A stretch of 64,000 bases of DNA, taken from contig NZ_CP067136.1 in the NCBI RefSeq assembly GCF_028553785.1, positions 1,488,001 to 1,552,000 of the forward strand, written 5' to 3'. Below are positions 1-8,965 of the stretch, in pieces; positions within the stretch are counted from its first letter, which is position 1, and every line of letters starts with the position of its first letter. The translations under genes were made by a program, and so were the position numbers. The notes below the pieces were generated by a model that was not told the origin of the DNA, ran no database searches, and saw nothing but the letters and a program-made list of their open reading frames with translations. This DNA is from Paracoccus fistulariae (GTDB lineage: Bacteria > Pseudomonadota > Alphaproteobacteria > Rhodobacterales > Rhodobacteraceae).

Positions 1-283
1 GCAGGCGTTTGGACAGATCCATCAAGGTCGGATGTTCGGCGCGGCAGGGCGGGCACCAGCTTGCCCAGAAATTGACCAGCTTGACGCCCGGCTGGCGCAG
101 CATCTCGTCGCTCAGCTGCGTCTTGTCTGGCAGGGTTCCCTGCGGCACGGCGGGCGCCTCGCGGCCAATCATCGTCGAGGGCAGATCATTGGGATTGTCG
201 CGCCCCATGCCCCACAGGAACACCGCGGCAAGACCGGCGAAAATGACCGGCGGCAGCGCCACCAGCGGGGAGATCCTAGCCAT
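1..283 (-). CDS. ccmG: CcmG/DsbE thiol:disulfide interchange protein (partial, C-terminus beyond window)
   Basis: Periplasmic membrane-anchored thioredoxin-like protein that reduces apocytochrome c cysteines before haem attachment. The 94 visible residues begin with an uncleaved-type N-terminal membrane helix (MARISPLVALPPVIFAG...), then a linker and the thioredoxin active site in the context NFWASWCPPCRAEHP; the WCPPC motif is typical of CcmG rather than of general thioredoxins. The gene is truncated by the left window edge. It overlaps the end of ccmD by 8 bases and is the last visible member of the ccmABCDG run. Identification is firm from motif plus context. Confidence 0.93.
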   Translation of the reverse strand, partial: MARISPLVALPPVIFAGLAAVFLWGMGRDNPNDLPSTMIGREAPAVPQGTLPDKTQLSDEMLRQPGVKLVNFWASWCPPCRAEHPTLMDLSKRL

Positions 284-425
284 TCCTGCGGCCTTCCTGT
301 TGTTCCAGATCGCGGCGCGCACGGGCATTGGCGGCCAGCGTCTGCCAGATCAGCGCCGCCAGCAGCACCAGCGACACGCCATATGCCGCCAGCACCGTAT
401 GCGCATATTTGCCAAGGTCGATCAT
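276..425 (-). CDS. ccmD: CcmD, haem exporter small membrane protein
   Basis: A 49-residue protein with one transmembrane helix (starting MIDLGKYAHTVLAAYGVSLV) and a basic, charged C-terminal tail (ANARARRDLEQQEGRRNG). CcmD helps release holo-CcmE from the CcmABC haem-handling complex. The start overlaps the ccmC stop by 4 bases (ATGA) and the end overlaps ccmG, so it is translationally coupled on both sides. Family members are poorly conserved, so the call rests on size, topology and its invariable position between ccmC and ccmG. Confidence 0.9.
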   Translation of the reverse strand: MIDLGKYAHTVLAAYGVSLVLLAALIWQTLAANARARRDLEQQEGRRNG

Positions 426-1147
426 GCCCGGACCTCTTTCGCTTGCAGCGCCGCAAGGCGGCGGCGCCGGATCTCGGTGCGGGTGCGGATCAGCACCAAC
501 GCCAGAAACAGAAGGAAAAAGCCCAGCATCGTCAGATATAGCGGATAGCGATAGACTGCGCTCATCCGTTCGCCCGGCGCCACCGACAGGCTGGCGCCCT
601 GATGCAGGCCCTGATTCCAGAACAGCACCGCATAGCGCGACAGCAGCGCAAAGACGGAGCCGACCAGACATAACACCCCGGTCAGATCGGCGGCGCTGTC
701 AGGATCCTCGACCGAGGCCCACAGCGCCATATAGCCGATATAGAACAGCAGCAGGATCAGAAAGCTGGTCAGGCGCGGATCCCATTCCCACCAGCTGCCC
801 CACATGGGCTGGCCCCAGATTGCCCCGGTGGCCAGCGCGATCAGCGTCATCACCGCGCCGACCGGCGCTGCCGCCTTGGCGGCAAGCGCGCTGACATGGT
901 GGCGCCGGATCAGCCAGATCAGGCTGGCGACCAGCATCATCACCCAGATATTGATGGCCATCATCGCGGCGGGCACATGCAGGAAGACGATCTTGACCGT
1001 CGATCCCTGCTTGTAATCCTCGGGCGTCAGAAAGCCCCAGATCAGCCCGATCACTGTGCATAAGGCCGCCGCCCCCGCCGCCCAGGGCAGGACTGCGGCG
1101 GACGCGCGCATGAATTTGACCGGATTGGCATATTCCCAGATCGACAT
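422..1147 (-). CDS. ccmC: CcmC, haem exporter / haem-handling protein
   Basis: Integral membrane protein of 241 residues that attaches haem to the chaperone CcmE at the periplasmic face. Six membrane segments can be read. The tryptophan-rich haem-handling signature appears as GSWWEWDPRLTS near residue 125, and the flanking conserved histidine regions (LHVPAAMMA and SLSVAPGER area) fit the family. An AGGGAA ribosome site lies just before the ATG. It sits 41 bases after ccmB, the only non-overlapping junction inside the ccm run. Confidence 0.95.
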   Translation of the reverse strand: MSIWEYANPVKFMRASAAVLPWAAGAAALCTVIGLIWGFLTPEDYKQGSTVKIVFLHVPAAMMAINIWVMMLVASLIWLIRRHHVSALAAKAAAPVGAVMTLIALATGAIWGQPMWGSWWEWDPRLTSFLILLLFYIGYMALWASVEDPDSAADLTGVLCLVGSVFALLSRYAVLFWNQGLHQGASLSVAPGERMSAVYRYPLYLTMLGFFLLFLALVLIRTRTEIRRRRLAALQAKEVRA

Positions 1148-1188
1148 AACCGTTCCCTAGCCTTGGCACCGGGCAGGCTCAAGACCGC

Positions 1189-1845
1189 TCATCGAAGATT
1201 GATCCGCAACGCGGCGGCAGCGGCGAAAGGGATCAGCGCGACGACGCCCGCAGTGATCCCGGCCAGAAACAGCAGTGGGGTCGCGGGATCGCCCCCGGCC
1301 TGCCCGCGGCGAATGATCTCGGTCCCGAAGATCAGCGTCGGGATATACAGCGGCAGCACCAGAAGCGACAGCAGCAACCCGCCCCGCCGCAGCCCCACGG
1401 TGATCGCGGCACCGAAGGCGCCCAGCATCGACAGCGCCGGCGTGCCCAGCAGAAGCGAGGCGATCAGCCAGGGCATCGCCGGTCCCGGCAGGTGCAGCAA
1501 CAGCCCGAACAGCGGCGCGGCAGCGATCAGCGGCAGCGCGGTGGTGATCCAATGGGCAAGGGCCTTGATCGCGACCACCGCCTCCAGCGGCAACGGCGAT
1601 GTGGCCAGAAGGTCCAGGCTGCCATCCTCGGCATCCAGCGCAAAGATGCGATCCAGCGACAGCAGGCAGGCCAGGAGCGCGCCAAGCCACAGGATGCCCG
1701 GCGCGATCGGTCGCAGGGCGCTGCTGTCGGGGCCGACACCGAATGGCACCAGCGTGCAGAGGATCAGGAAAAAGGCGACGCCCAGACCAAAGCCTCCGCC
1801 CGCCCGCGTCGCCAGACGCAGATCGCGGATCAGCAGGGCGATCAT
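1189..1845 (-). CDS. ccmB: CcmB, haem exporter permease subunit
   Basis: A 218-residue polytopic membrane protein of the CcmB family, the permease partner of the ATPase CcmA in the CcmABCD complex that drives release of holo-CcmE. The start [18 protein letters not shown] is characteristic, and about six hydrophobic helices follow, including the conserved [18 protein letters not shown] segment. The start codon overlaps the ccmA stop (ATGA), so the two subunits are probably made in stoichiometric amounts. Confidence 0.95.
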   Translation of the reverse strand: MIALLIRDLRLATRAGGGFGLGVAFFLILCTLVPFGVGPDSSALRPIAPGILWLGALLACLLSLDRIFALDAEDGSLDLLATSPLPLEAVVAIKALAHWITTALPLIAAAPLFGLLLHLPGPAMPWLIASLLLGTPALSMLGAFGAAITVGLRRGGLLLSLLVLPLYIPTLIFGTEIIRRGQAGGDPATPLLFLAGITAGVVALIPFAAAAALRINLR

Positions 1846-2471
1846 GCGAAAGCCTCGTTGAAGCCGGCGGGGCGATGTTTTTGCCCCGGCCGGGCGCGAT
1901 AGGGCGTCAGGTCCAACACCTCTGCCCCCGTCAGCCCCAGATCGATATGGGTCGCCATCAGCGCCGCCCCGCCCTGCGCCAGATGATCCCCGATCACTTG
2001 CGCGAAACGCTCCACCGACGCGCCGTCCAGCGAGACCGTCGGCTCATCCAGCACCCAAAGAGGCCGCCCCGTCACCAGAAGCCGCGCCAGCCCCAGCCGA
2101 CGTTTTTGCCCCGCCGACAGCGTGCCCGCCGGGCGATCCGCCAGTGCCGTCAGATCCATCGCGGCAAGCGCGGCGCGACTGTCGCCACCGCCAAAGACCG
2201 CCGCCCAGAATTGCAGGTTTTCCGCCGCCGTCAGCGTCGATTTCAGCCCATCGGCATGGGCGGCATAGGCAACGGCGTCCTCGGCCATGTCGATGCGCCC
2301 TGCGATGGCGGGCTGCAAGCCCGCGATGCAGCGCAGCAGGGTTGTCTTGCCGATGCCATTCGGCCCGCGCAGGATCAGCGCCTGACCCGGATCAAGGGTA
2401 AAGGAAACGCCTTCGACCGTTCGCAGACCGCCGCGCGCCACGGCAAGGTCGTGAACCGCCAGCAGGCTCAC
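1842..2471 (-). CDS. ccmA: CcmA, cytochrome c biogenesis ABC ATPase
   Basis: ABC-type ATPase of 209 residues powering the CcmABCD complex. The Walker A motif is [11 protein letters not shown] near residue 36, the ABC signature reads [14 protein letters not shown], and Walker B is LWVLDEP. The start is GTG, overlapping the TGA stop of the upstream Mth938-like gene (GTGA). Short length with no extra domain matches CcmA. ATP hydrolysis by this subunit is needed for CcmE release in the well-studied systems. Confidence 0.95.
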   Translation of the reverse strand: MSLLAVHDLAVARGGLRTVEGVSFTLDPGQALILRGPNGIGKTTLLRCIAGLQPAIAGRIDMAEDAVAYAAHADGLKSTLTAAENLQFWAAVFGGGDSRAALAAMDLTALADRPAGTLSAGQKRRLGLARLLVTGRPLWVLDEPTVSLDGASVERFAQVIGDHLAQGGAALMATHIDLGLTGAEVLDLTPYRARPGQKHRPAGFNEAFA

Positions 2472-2821
2472 AGGGGCAGCAGCGCGCAGGCGACGCGGCG
2501 CCCTTCGGAAAGGGTGACGTTATAGATGCGCGCAGCCGTGGGTGAGGCCATGGCCTCGACCATGATCCCGACCTCTTTCAGCGCCGCGACCAGATCGGCG
2601 GGCGCATGGGCGATATCGGCGCCCATGCCCAGGAACAGCACATCGACCTGACCGCCAAGCGCCAGCAGCGCGTCGCGATCCTGCAACCCGCCCCAGGCAC
2701 GGCCGCCGCTGTACTGCACGATGACCGCGCCTTCGATCACCTTGCCGCCGACCCGGAAGAAGCCCGGCCCATAACCATCGACGGGAACCGCGCCGGCGAA
2801 ATCGGTGGGCTTCATCGCCAT
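2468..2821 (-). CDS. Mth938-like domain protein (DUF498)
   Basis: A 117-residue soluble protein of the Mth938/DUF498 fold. The central stretch [16 protein letters not shown] and the following helix match the family pattern of a nucleotide-fold-like alpha/beta domain. Its biochemical function is unknown; human NDUFAF3 belongs to the same family and assists complex I assembly, but that cannot be transferred here. It starts on the secF stop (TGATG) and overlaps ccmA, so it links the export genes to the ccm operon. The position between secF and ccm genes recurs in Rhodobacteraceae as far as I recall. Confidence 0.85.
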   Translation of the reverse strand: MAMKPTDFAGAVPVDGYGPGFFRVGGKVIEGAVIVQYSGGRAWGGLQDRDALLALGGQVDVLFLGMGADIAHAPADLVAALKEVGIMVEAMASPTAARIYNVTLSEGRRVACALLPL

Positions 2822-3801
2822 CAGGGCTGCTCGGCCTTGGAGAAGGGCGAGGGATCGGCCTTAGGCCCGTTCTTCGACCAGTCACGCTTCACGCCCAGCC
2901 ACAGCACGATGTTCTTGGCGACATAGACCGAGGAATAACAGCCCACGATCACGCCCCACAACATGGCGATGATGAAATCACGCAGCACATCACCGCCAAA
3001 AATCAGCATCGAGGTCAGCGCGATGGCGGTGGTCAAGGCGGTCATCACCGTGCGCGACAGCGTCTCGTTCACCGTCAGGTTCATGACGTCGATCAGCGGC
3101 ATGGTCTTGTATTTGATCAGGTTTTCGCGAAGCCTGTCGAAAACGACCACCGTATCGTTGACCGAATAGCCCAGCGTGGTCAGCAGTGCCACGACCGTCA
3201 GCAGGTCAAAGCGCAGCTGCAACAGCGCGAACAGGCCGACGGTCAGCAGGATGTCATGGACCAGCGCCACCACCGCGCCGACCGAAAACTGCCATTCGAA
3301 ACGCAGCCAGATATAGGCCATGATGCCCAGCGTCGCCGCACCAACCGCGTAAAGCGCGGTCTTGATCAGTTCAGAAGACACTTTCGGACCGACCGAATCG
3401 ACGGCGGTAAAGCGGATCTCGGGATCGACCTGCTTCAGCGCCGCCTCGACATTGTTCAGCTGTTCCTGAGAGACAGAGCCGACGCCTTCGGTCGTGCCAA
3501 TGCGGATCATCGCCACATGTTCGTCACCACCCGAGGTCGGATCAAACACCTCGGTGATCGAGACATCGCCCAGTTCCAGCGCGTTCAGCGCCTCGCGATA
3601 CTCGGCGACATTGAAGTCATTCGTGCTTTCGGTGCGGATCGTCGTGCCGCCCTTGAAGTCGATGCCGAAATTCAGCCCCATGGTCAGGATCAGCACGACC
3701 GAGGCCACCATCGCAAAGGCCGACAGGCCAAAGGTCAGCCATTGCACACGGAAGAAATCGATCTTCGTGTTATCGGGGACGATTTTAAGACGGAATGCCA
3801 T
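2821..3801 (-). CDS. secF: Protein translocase subunit SecF
   Basis: Membrane subunit (326 residues) of SecDF, which uses proton-motive force to pull secreted proteins through SecYEG. After the first membrane helix comes the family motif GIDFKGGTTI, then a periplasmic P4 domain, and five C-terminal helices containing GYSVNDTVVVFDRLREN, the SecF signature. A strong ribosome site (GGAGGGGAACGACAC before ATG) marks the start. It follows secD by 15 bases, in the same operon. Confidence 0.97.
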   Translation of the reverse strand: MAFRLKIVPDNTKIDFFRVQWLTFGLSAFAMVASVVLILTMGLNFGIDFKGGTTIRTESTNDFNVAEYREALNALELGDVSITEVFDPTSGGDEHVAMIRIGTTEGVGSVSQEQLNNVEAALKQVDPEIRFTAVDSVGPKVSSELIKTALYAVGAATLGIMAYIWLRFEWQFSVGAVVALVHDILLTVGLFALLQLRFDLLTVVALLTTLGYSVNDTVVVFDRLRENLIKYKTMPLIDVMNLTVNETLSRTVMTALTTAIALTSMLIFGGDVLRDFIIAMLWGVIVGCYSSVYVAKNIVLWLGVKRDWSKNGPKADPSPFSKAEQP

Positions 3802-3816
3802 GTGTCGTTCCCCTCC

Positions 3817-5481
3817 TTAAAGGATCAGTTCTTTGGGTTTGCGCCGTTCCAGCCACCAGATGATCATCAGGCGTGTCAGGAAAATGGCGGTAAAGACCGA
3901 GGTGATCAGGCCGATCGTCATGGTGACGGCAAAGCCCTTGACCGGGCCAGAGCCCAGAAAGAACATCACGGCCGCCGCAATGAAGGTGGTCACATTGGCG
4001 TCGATGATGGCGCTCATCGCCTCGCTGAAGCCATCGTCGATGGCGCGGACCACCTTTTTCTTGGCGCGTAATTCTTCCCGGATGCGCTCGAAGATGATGA
4101 CGTTGGCGTCAACTGCGGTGCCGACGGTCAGCACGATCCCGGCGATGCCCGGCAGGGTCATGGTCGCACCCAGAACCGACATGGCGGCCAGAATCAGGAT
4201 CACGTTGACGATCACCGAGACCGAGGCGAAGACGCCGAACAGCCCATAGCTGGCGATCATATAGGCCACCACGGCAACGGTCGCGATGATCGCCGACAGG
4301 CGCCCCGCATCGATGCTGTCCTGACCCAGTTCGGGGCCGATCGTGCGCTCTTCCAGAAAATCCATCTTGGCGGGCAATGCGCCCGCACGCAGCAGGACGG
4401 CAAGGCGGTTGGCCTCGTCATATCCCATCGAGCCTGAAATCTGGCCCGAACCGCCCCGGATCGCATCGCGGATCGTGGGGGCCGAGATCACCTCATTATC
4501 CAGCACGATGGCAAAGGGCTGACCCACATTGGCAGCAGTGAAATCGCCGAATTTCCGCGCGCCCGAGGGGTTGAAGCGGAAATCGACCGAGGGCTGGCCG
4601 TTCTGGTCCGTCCCGGGCAGGGCATCAACCAGTTCCTCGCCGCTGACGACGGGGCTTTCCTCCAGCACGTAATACAGGCCCTCACGCTCTTGCGAGGGCA
4701 GGACGACCTGTCCCGGCTCGATACGCGCGGCAGCGTCAGAGCCGATGGCCACGACGGGGTTGAAGGTCAGCTTCGCGGTCGTGCCGATCAGCGCCTTCAA
4801 CTCATCCGCCGAACCGATGCCCGGCACCTGGATCAGGATGCGATCCTGACCCTGCTGCATGATGGTCGGCTCTCGCGTGCCGACTTCGTCGACGCGGCGG
4901 CGGATGATCTCAAGGCTTTGCTGCACGGTGCGCTGATCGGTCGCCGCTTTTTCGGCATCTGACAATTGCACGGTGATCGTCTTGCCATCCGCAAGAATCG
5001 CCAGCGACTGCTGACCCGCGCCGCTAAGCGTGGTGATCGGATCGGAAAAGCCGCGCACGATTTCGACCGCGCGCGCCATCTGATCCGCATTGCCGATTTC
5101 CAGCTTCAGCACACCGTCCTCGGCAGGCAGGCGGCGGATCGATCCGATGGTCTGACGCTCGGCCGCCAGCGCGTTGCGCACTTCGGGCCACAAAGCATCC
5201 ATCCGCGCCTTATAGACATCGGCCACGCGGACCTCGCCCAGAAGATGCGCGCCGCCGCGCAGATCCAGACCCAGATTGACCAGCCCGCTGGGCATCCAGC
5301 TGGGCCAGCCCGCACGATCCGCGATCAGTTCGGGCGTCTCGACGCCGGTGGCCTCGATCGCCTTGACGGCATCGTTATGCAGCTCGACGCGCTTGTAGAA
5401 CAGGTTGGGCGCAGCCAGGGCCAGACCCAGCAGGGTCAAGCCGACGATCAGGATGCGTTTCCATCGGTCAATCTGAAGCAT
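3817..5481 (-). CDS. secD: Protein translocase subunit SecD
   Basis: A 554-residue partner of SecF. Visible features are the N-terminal helix, the LGLDLRGGAHLLGEV motif at the start of the periplasmic P1 region, the head domain, and the C-terminal six-helix RND-like bundle with GTAVDANVIIFERIREEL. Length is normal for alphaproteobacterial SecD. The order yajC-secD-secF is conserved in bacteria. It acts in the inner membrane on proteins leaving SecYEG. Confidence 0.97.
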   Translation of the reverse strand: MLQIDRWKRILIVGLTLLGLALAAPNLFYKRVELHNDAVKAIEATGVETPELIADRAGWPSWMPSGLVNLGLDLRGGAHLLGEVRVADVYKARMDALWPEVRNALAAERQTIGSIRRLPAEDGVLKLEIGNADQMARAVEIVRGFSDPITTLSGAGQQSLAILADGKTITVQLSDAEKAATDQRTVQQSLEIIRRRVDEVGTREPTIMQQGQDRILIQVPGIGSADELKALIGTTAKLTFNPVVAIGSDAAARIEPGQVVLPSQEREGLYYVLEESPVVSGEELVDALPGTDQNGQPSVDFRFNPSGARKFGDFTAANVGQPFAIVLDNEVISAPTIRDAIRGGSGQISGSMGYDEANRLAVLLRAGALPAKMDFLEERTIGPELGQDSIDAGRLSAIIATVAVVAYMIASYGLFGVFASVSVIVNVILILAAMSVLGATMTLPGIAGIVLTVGTAVDANVIIFERIREELRAKKKVVRAIDDGFSEAMSAIIDANVTTFIAAAVMFFLGSGPVKGFAVTMTIGLITSVFTAIFLTRLMIIWWLERRKPKELIL

Positions 5482-5527
5482 CTTGGCTTACGCCCTTCGT
5501 CTGTGTCGTCTTATCGTTCCGGTCGGA

Positions 5528-5857
5528 TCACGAATTGGCAGCCGCCGGCGCGGGCGCGGCGTTGATCACCTGCGAGACCGAGCTGCGCACGACGCGCACG
5601 CGCACGCCCTGGCTGATTTCGACCTCAAGCTGGTCGTCATGGACCGCGACAACCTTGCCGACGATCCCGCCCTGGGTGATAACCTGGTCGCCCTTTTTCA
5701 GCGCGGCGACCATCTCTCGATGCTGCTTCATGCGCTTTTGCTGCGGGCGGATCATCAGGAAATACATGATCGCGAAGATCAGGATCAGCGGGATGAACTT
5801 CGCAAAGTCGGCGCCACCGGAACCGGCGGCCTGTGCGTAGGCGGGGGTCGCAAACAT
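5528..5857 (-). CDS. yajC: YajC, preprotein translocase accessory subunit
   Basis: A 109-residue single-span membrane protein: a short N-terminal periplasmic segment, one helix (FIPLILIFAIMYFLMI), the conserved RPQQKRMKQHREMVAALKKGDQV stretch, then a small cytoplasmic beta domain. It associates with SecDF. An AAAGGA ribosome site precedes the ATG. As first gene of the run, the operon promoter should lie between 5858 and 6002, or transcription may continue from the amidohydrolase gene upstream. Confidence 0.95.
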   Translation of the reverse strand: MFATPAYAQAAGSGGADFAKFIPLILIFAIMYFLMIRPQQKRMKQHREMVAALKKGDQVITQGGIVGKVVAVHDDQLEVEISQGVRVRVVRSSVSQVINAAPAPAAANS

Positions 5858-6002
5858 GCAATATCCTTTCGGCTGTCGGAACGGACCGACGCGATGTCGA
5901 CCCGGTTTGAATTGGCGCGCAACCTATCTGCGGCATCGGCCCTTGGCAAGAAAAGCCCGGCCCATTGTTTTGGCAAGGGCCAAACGGGATCGTGATCGCC
6001 GG

Positions 6003-7184
6003 TCAGCCCGCCGCGATCGCCACCGGCGCGGGCTGCGCGGTTTCGACCAGCCGCGCAAAGAAGCTGGCCCCGACAGGCAGGATTTCGTCGTTGAAATCAT
6101 AGGCAGGGTGATGCACGCCCGGCCCGTCGCCCTGACCGATGAACAGATAGCATCCGGGACGCGCCTCCAGCATATAGCTGAAATCCTCGGCCCCCATTTC
6201 GCGGCCGGAATCGGCGATCACCCGATGGGCGCCGACCACCTCACCGGCCACGCGGACCGCAAAGGCGGTTTCTTCGGGATGGTTGATCGTGGCGGGATAG
6301 CCGGTCTGATAATCCAGCCGCACCGAGACGTCATAAGAGGCCGCCTGCCCGTCGCAGATCTGCGTCATCCGGCGGCGCACCATATCCTGTACATGCGGCT
6401 CGAACGTCCGCACGGTGCCGCAGATATAGGCGCTGTCGGGAACGATATTATCCGCGCTGCCGGTGTGGATCTGCGTCACGGACAGCACCAGTTCGTCCAT
6501 CGCATAGTGATTGCGGCTGGAAATGGTCTGAATGGCATTGACGATCCCGACCGCCGCGACGACCGGATCGGCTGTCAGATGCGGCATCGCACCGTGACCG
6601 CCACGCCCCTGAATATGGATCTCGAACGTGTCGACCGCCGCCATGATCGGGCCGGGCGCGGTCTGGAACACGCCCTCATCCTGGCCGGGGCTGTTATGCA
6701 GCGCAAAGACATGCCGGATGTCAAAGCGATCCATGATCCCGTCCTGCACCATCGCCTCGCCACCACCGCCGTCTTCCTCGGCCGGCTGAAAGATCAGCGC
6801 CACACGGCCGCTGAAATTCCGTGTCTCGGCCAGATATTTCGCCGCCCCCAGCAGCATCGAGGTATGGCCGTCATGGCCGCAGGCATGCATCCGCCCCGGA
6901 ACGTTCGAGGCATAGTCGAGCCCGGTTTCCTCGTGGATCGGCAGCGCATCCATATCCGCGCGCAGCCCGATGGTCGGTCCGGCGCCCTGCCCCTCGATAA
7001 TGGCGACAAGCCCGGTCTGGCCGATCCCCTCGTGCAATTCGTCCACCCCGAATTCCCGCAACCTCTCGGCCACGAATGCCGCGGTCTGGTGACAGTCGAA
7101 GCCAAGCTCGGGATTTTCGTGCAGATGGCGACGCCATGCGGTCATGTCATCGACATAATCGGCAATACGGTTCAGGACAGGCAT
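6003..7184 (-). CDS. M20 family metal-dependent amidohydrolase (hippurate hydrolase-like)
   Basis: A 393-residue cytosolic M20D peptidase-like amidohydrolase. The metal-binding elements are RADMDALPI, the MHACGHDGHTSMLLGAA block, the EEDGGGG glutamates and a C-terminal MGAEDFSYM motif. Family members hydrolyse N-acyl amino acids such as hippurate or indole-acetyl amides; the substrate cannot be told from sequence. The ATG at 7184 was chosen because homology begins at MPVLNRIADYVDDM; the reading frame stays open upstream into mazG sequence. It is divergent from mazG with 64 bases between. Confidence 0.9.
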   Translation of the reverse strand: MPVLNRIADYVDDMTAWRRHLHENPELGFDCHQTAAFVAERLREFGVDELHEGIGQTGLVAIIEGQGAGPTIGLRADMDALPIHEETGLDYASNVPGRMHACGHDGHTSMLLGAAKYLAETRNFSGRVALIFQPAEEDGGGGEAMVQDGIMDRFDIRHVFALHNSPGQDEGVFQTAPGPIMAAVDTFEIHIQGRGGHGAMPHLTADPVVAAVGIVNAIQTISSRNHYAMDELVLSVTQIHTGSADNIVPDSAYICGTVRTFEPHVQDMVRRRMTQICDGQAASYDVSVRLDYQTGYPATINHPEETAFAVRVAGEVVGAHRVIADSGREMGAEDFSYMLEARPGCYLFIGQGDGPGVHHPAYDFNDEILPVGASFFARLVETAQPAPVAIAAG

Positions 7185-7248
7185 GTGGACTTGGCTTTCA
7201 GGCTGTGGCAGTCGAAGGGGCATCAGACCCGAGTTTGCGGAAAATGCA

Positions 7249-8082
7249 ATGACTATGACCCGGCCAGAAGCCAAATCTCGCGACCCACAGGCGGAAATCG
7301 CGCGTCTGATCCAGATCATGGCGCAACTGCGTGACCCGAAAACCGGCTGTCCCTGGGATATCGAACAGGATTTCGCCTCGATCGCGCCCTATACGATCGA
7401 AGAGGCGCATGAGGTCGCGGATGCCATCGACCGCAAGGCCTGGGATGAATTGCCCGCCGAACTGGGCGATCTGCTGCTGCAGGTGGTGTTCCACGCCCAG
7501 ATGGCCGATGAGGCCGGGATGTTCGATTTCGCCGATTGCGCGGCAGCGATTTCCGACAAGCTGGTCTTCCGCCATCCGCATGTGTTCGGCGATGAAAGCC
7601 GCGACAAATCCGCCGCCCAGCAGGTCAAGGACTGGGAGGCGATCAAGGCGGCCGAGCGTGCGGGCAAGGCCGAGCGCGGCACGCTGGACGGCGTGGCGCA
7701 GGGCCTGCCCGCCCTGACCCGCGCGATCAAGCTGCAAAACCGCGCCGCGCGCGTCGGCTTTGACTGGCCCGGCGCGGGCGATGTGCTGGACAAGATCACC
7801 GAGGAAACCGCCGAACTGGTCGAGGCGCGCGATCATCTGGGCGCGGAAGCGCTGGAAGAGGAATTCGGCGATCTTCTGTTCGTGATGGCCAATCTGGCGC
7901 GGCATCTTGAGATCGACCCCGAACAGGCGCTGCGCCGTGCCAATGCCAAATTCACCCGCCGCTTCGAAGCCATCGAAACCGCACTGGCCGCCGAGGGCCG
8001 CCGCCCCGAAGACAGTGATCTGGCCGAGATGGATCGTCTGTGGGATCAGGCGAAGGCGATGGAAAAATCCGCGACGGGCTGA
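7249..8082 (+). CDS. mazG: MazG nucleoside triphosphate pyrophosphohydrolase
   Basis: Cytosolic all-helical enzyme (277 residues) hydrolysing NTPs and dNTPs to monophosphate and pyrophosphate, a house-cleaning role. Two tandem MazG domains are seen: the first carries the metal-binding pattern EEAHE followed by AELGDLLLQ, the second has ETAELVEA and EEFGDLLF. The fragment GCPWDIEQDF is the classic N-terminal signature. The start at 7249 gives MTMTRPEAKSRDPQAEIARLIQIM; in-frame sequence further upstream lies in the divergent promoter region. Confidence 0.95.
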   Translation: MTMTRPEAKSRDPQAEIARLIQIMAQLRDPKTGCPWDIEQDFASIAPYTIEEAHEVADAIDRKAWDELPAELGDLLLQVVFHAQMADEAGMFDFADCAAAISDKLVFRHPHVFGDESRDKSAAQQVKDWEAIKAAERAGKAERGTLDGVAQGLPALTRAIKLQNRAARVGFDWPGAGDVLDKITEETAELVEARDHLGAEALEEEFGDLLFVMANLARHLEIDPEQALRRANAKFTRRFEAIETALAAEGRRPEDSDLAEMDRLWDQAKAMEKSATG

Positions 8083-8109
8083 TCACGCCGTCATTCTCAT
8101 CAGATCGTG

Positions 8110-8140
8110 AAAAGGCGCAGCAAAAACTGCGCCTTTTTTA
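8110..8140 (+). terminator. Rho-independent terminator after mazG
   Basis: A 10-base-pair stem (8111-8120 with 8127-8136, AAAGGCGCAG/CTGCGCCTTT), a 6-base loop and a run of T form a standard intrinsic terminator 28 bases after the mazG stop. It isolates mazG from the biotin genes. Confidence 0.9.
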
Positions 8141-8356
8141 GATTTGCCTGCGCCTGCTGTCGTAAACCCGTTTTGCGGCGGCCTGCGGTCGATGCCGTGA
8201 ACGCCCGCACGCGCAGGATCTGCCGCACGGCCTCAAGATGCGCAGTCCCGTCCTGCGAGGGCGATCTTGGTAAATGCAGATAATTATCTATTATTTTTTC
8301 ATTTTTCTTGCCCCGACTCATCGGCATAGGTCAGATGCTGCAAAACCAGCACGATA
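8141..8356. other. Intergenic region upstream of bioY
   Basis: This stretch between the mazG terminator and the BioR box holds no convincing gene. The right half contains an AT-rich tract (8281-8310), including TTATCTATTA at 8284-8293, one base away from the BioR operator consensus and so a possible second, weaker site. A 75-codon minus-strand open frame across it resembles no family I know. Confidence 0.5.
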
Positions 8357-8366
8357 TTATCTATAA
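8357..8366 (+). promoter_or_regulatory. BioR operator
   Basis: The sequence TTATCTATAA fits exactly the alphaproteobacterial BioR palindrome TTATMKATAA. It contains most of a TATAAT (8362-8367) and lies immediately before the bioY ribosome site, so a bound GntR-family BioR repressor would block bioYB expression when biotin is ample. The bioR gene itself is not in the window. Confidence 0.85.
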
Positions 8367-8380
8367 TAATGGAGACACAG

Positions 8381-8965
8381 ATGGAGACAGGCCCGCTGGA
8401 TCGCAGCATCCCCCATCCAACAAGCACGTCAGCTGATTACACCCGGAAACTGGGCATTCTGATCGGCGGCGTCGTTCTGATGACCATCGCAGCCAAGACC
8501 CAGATCCCGTTCTGGCCCGTGCCGATGACCCTGCATACGCTGGCCGTGATGGCGTTTGCGGTCGCGCTTGGGCCGGTCATGGCAAGCGCGATTTTCGTGG
8601 CCTATCTTTGCGCGGGCGCTGCGGGCCTGCCGGTCTTTTCGGGCACGCCCGAACGCGGCATCGGCCTTGCCTATATGGTCGGGCCGACGGGCGGCTATCT
8701 TCTGGGCTTCCTGATCGCCTCCGCGCTGACCGGATGGATGGCGCGTGGGCGCGGCATTCTGGGGCGCGGCATCGCGATGCTGGCCGGGCTGGCCGTGGTC
8801 TATGCATGCGGTCTGGCCTGGCTTGCCCAGTTCGCGCCGGCCGACAAGCTGATCGCGGCGGGTCTTGCCCCCTTCCTGCTGGGCGATCTGGTCAAGATCG
8901 CAATTGTCGCCATCGCGGGCAGCGTCGCCCCCGGCCTCTGGCGCCGCCTGCGGAATCGCGACTGA
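8381..8965 (+). CDS. bioY: BioY, biotin ECF transporter S component
   Basis: A 194-residue membrane protein with about six helices that binds biotin and, alone or with BioM/BioN, imports it. The family motifs [17 protein letters not shown] and [29 protein letters not shown] are clear. A possible ATG at 8369 abuts the BioR box and has no ribosome site, while the ATG at 8381 has GGAG (8371-8374) six bases ahead; I therefore start at 8381. The stop overlaps the bioB start (TGATG). Confidence 0.93.
   Translation: METGPLDRSIPHPTSTSADYTRKLGILIGGVVLMTIAAKTQIPFWPVPMTLHTLAVMAFAVALGPVMASAIFVAYLCAGAAGLPVFSGTPERGIGLAYMVGPTGGYLLGFLIASALTGWMARGRGILGRGIAMLAGLAVVYACGLAWLAQFAPADKLIAAGLAPFLLGDLVKIAIVAIAGSVAPGLWRRLRNRD

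Noticed and set aside
5938..5982. GGCCCTTG/CAAGGGCC complementary words between the amidohydrolase and yajC
   Set aside because: The loop is about 29 bases and no T tract follows, so a regulatory role is unsupported.
8100..8327. 75-codon minus-strand open frame between mazG and bioY
   Set aside because: It runs across the mazG terminator and the AT-rich operator region, has no family resemblance and is not a BioR-like GntR protein.
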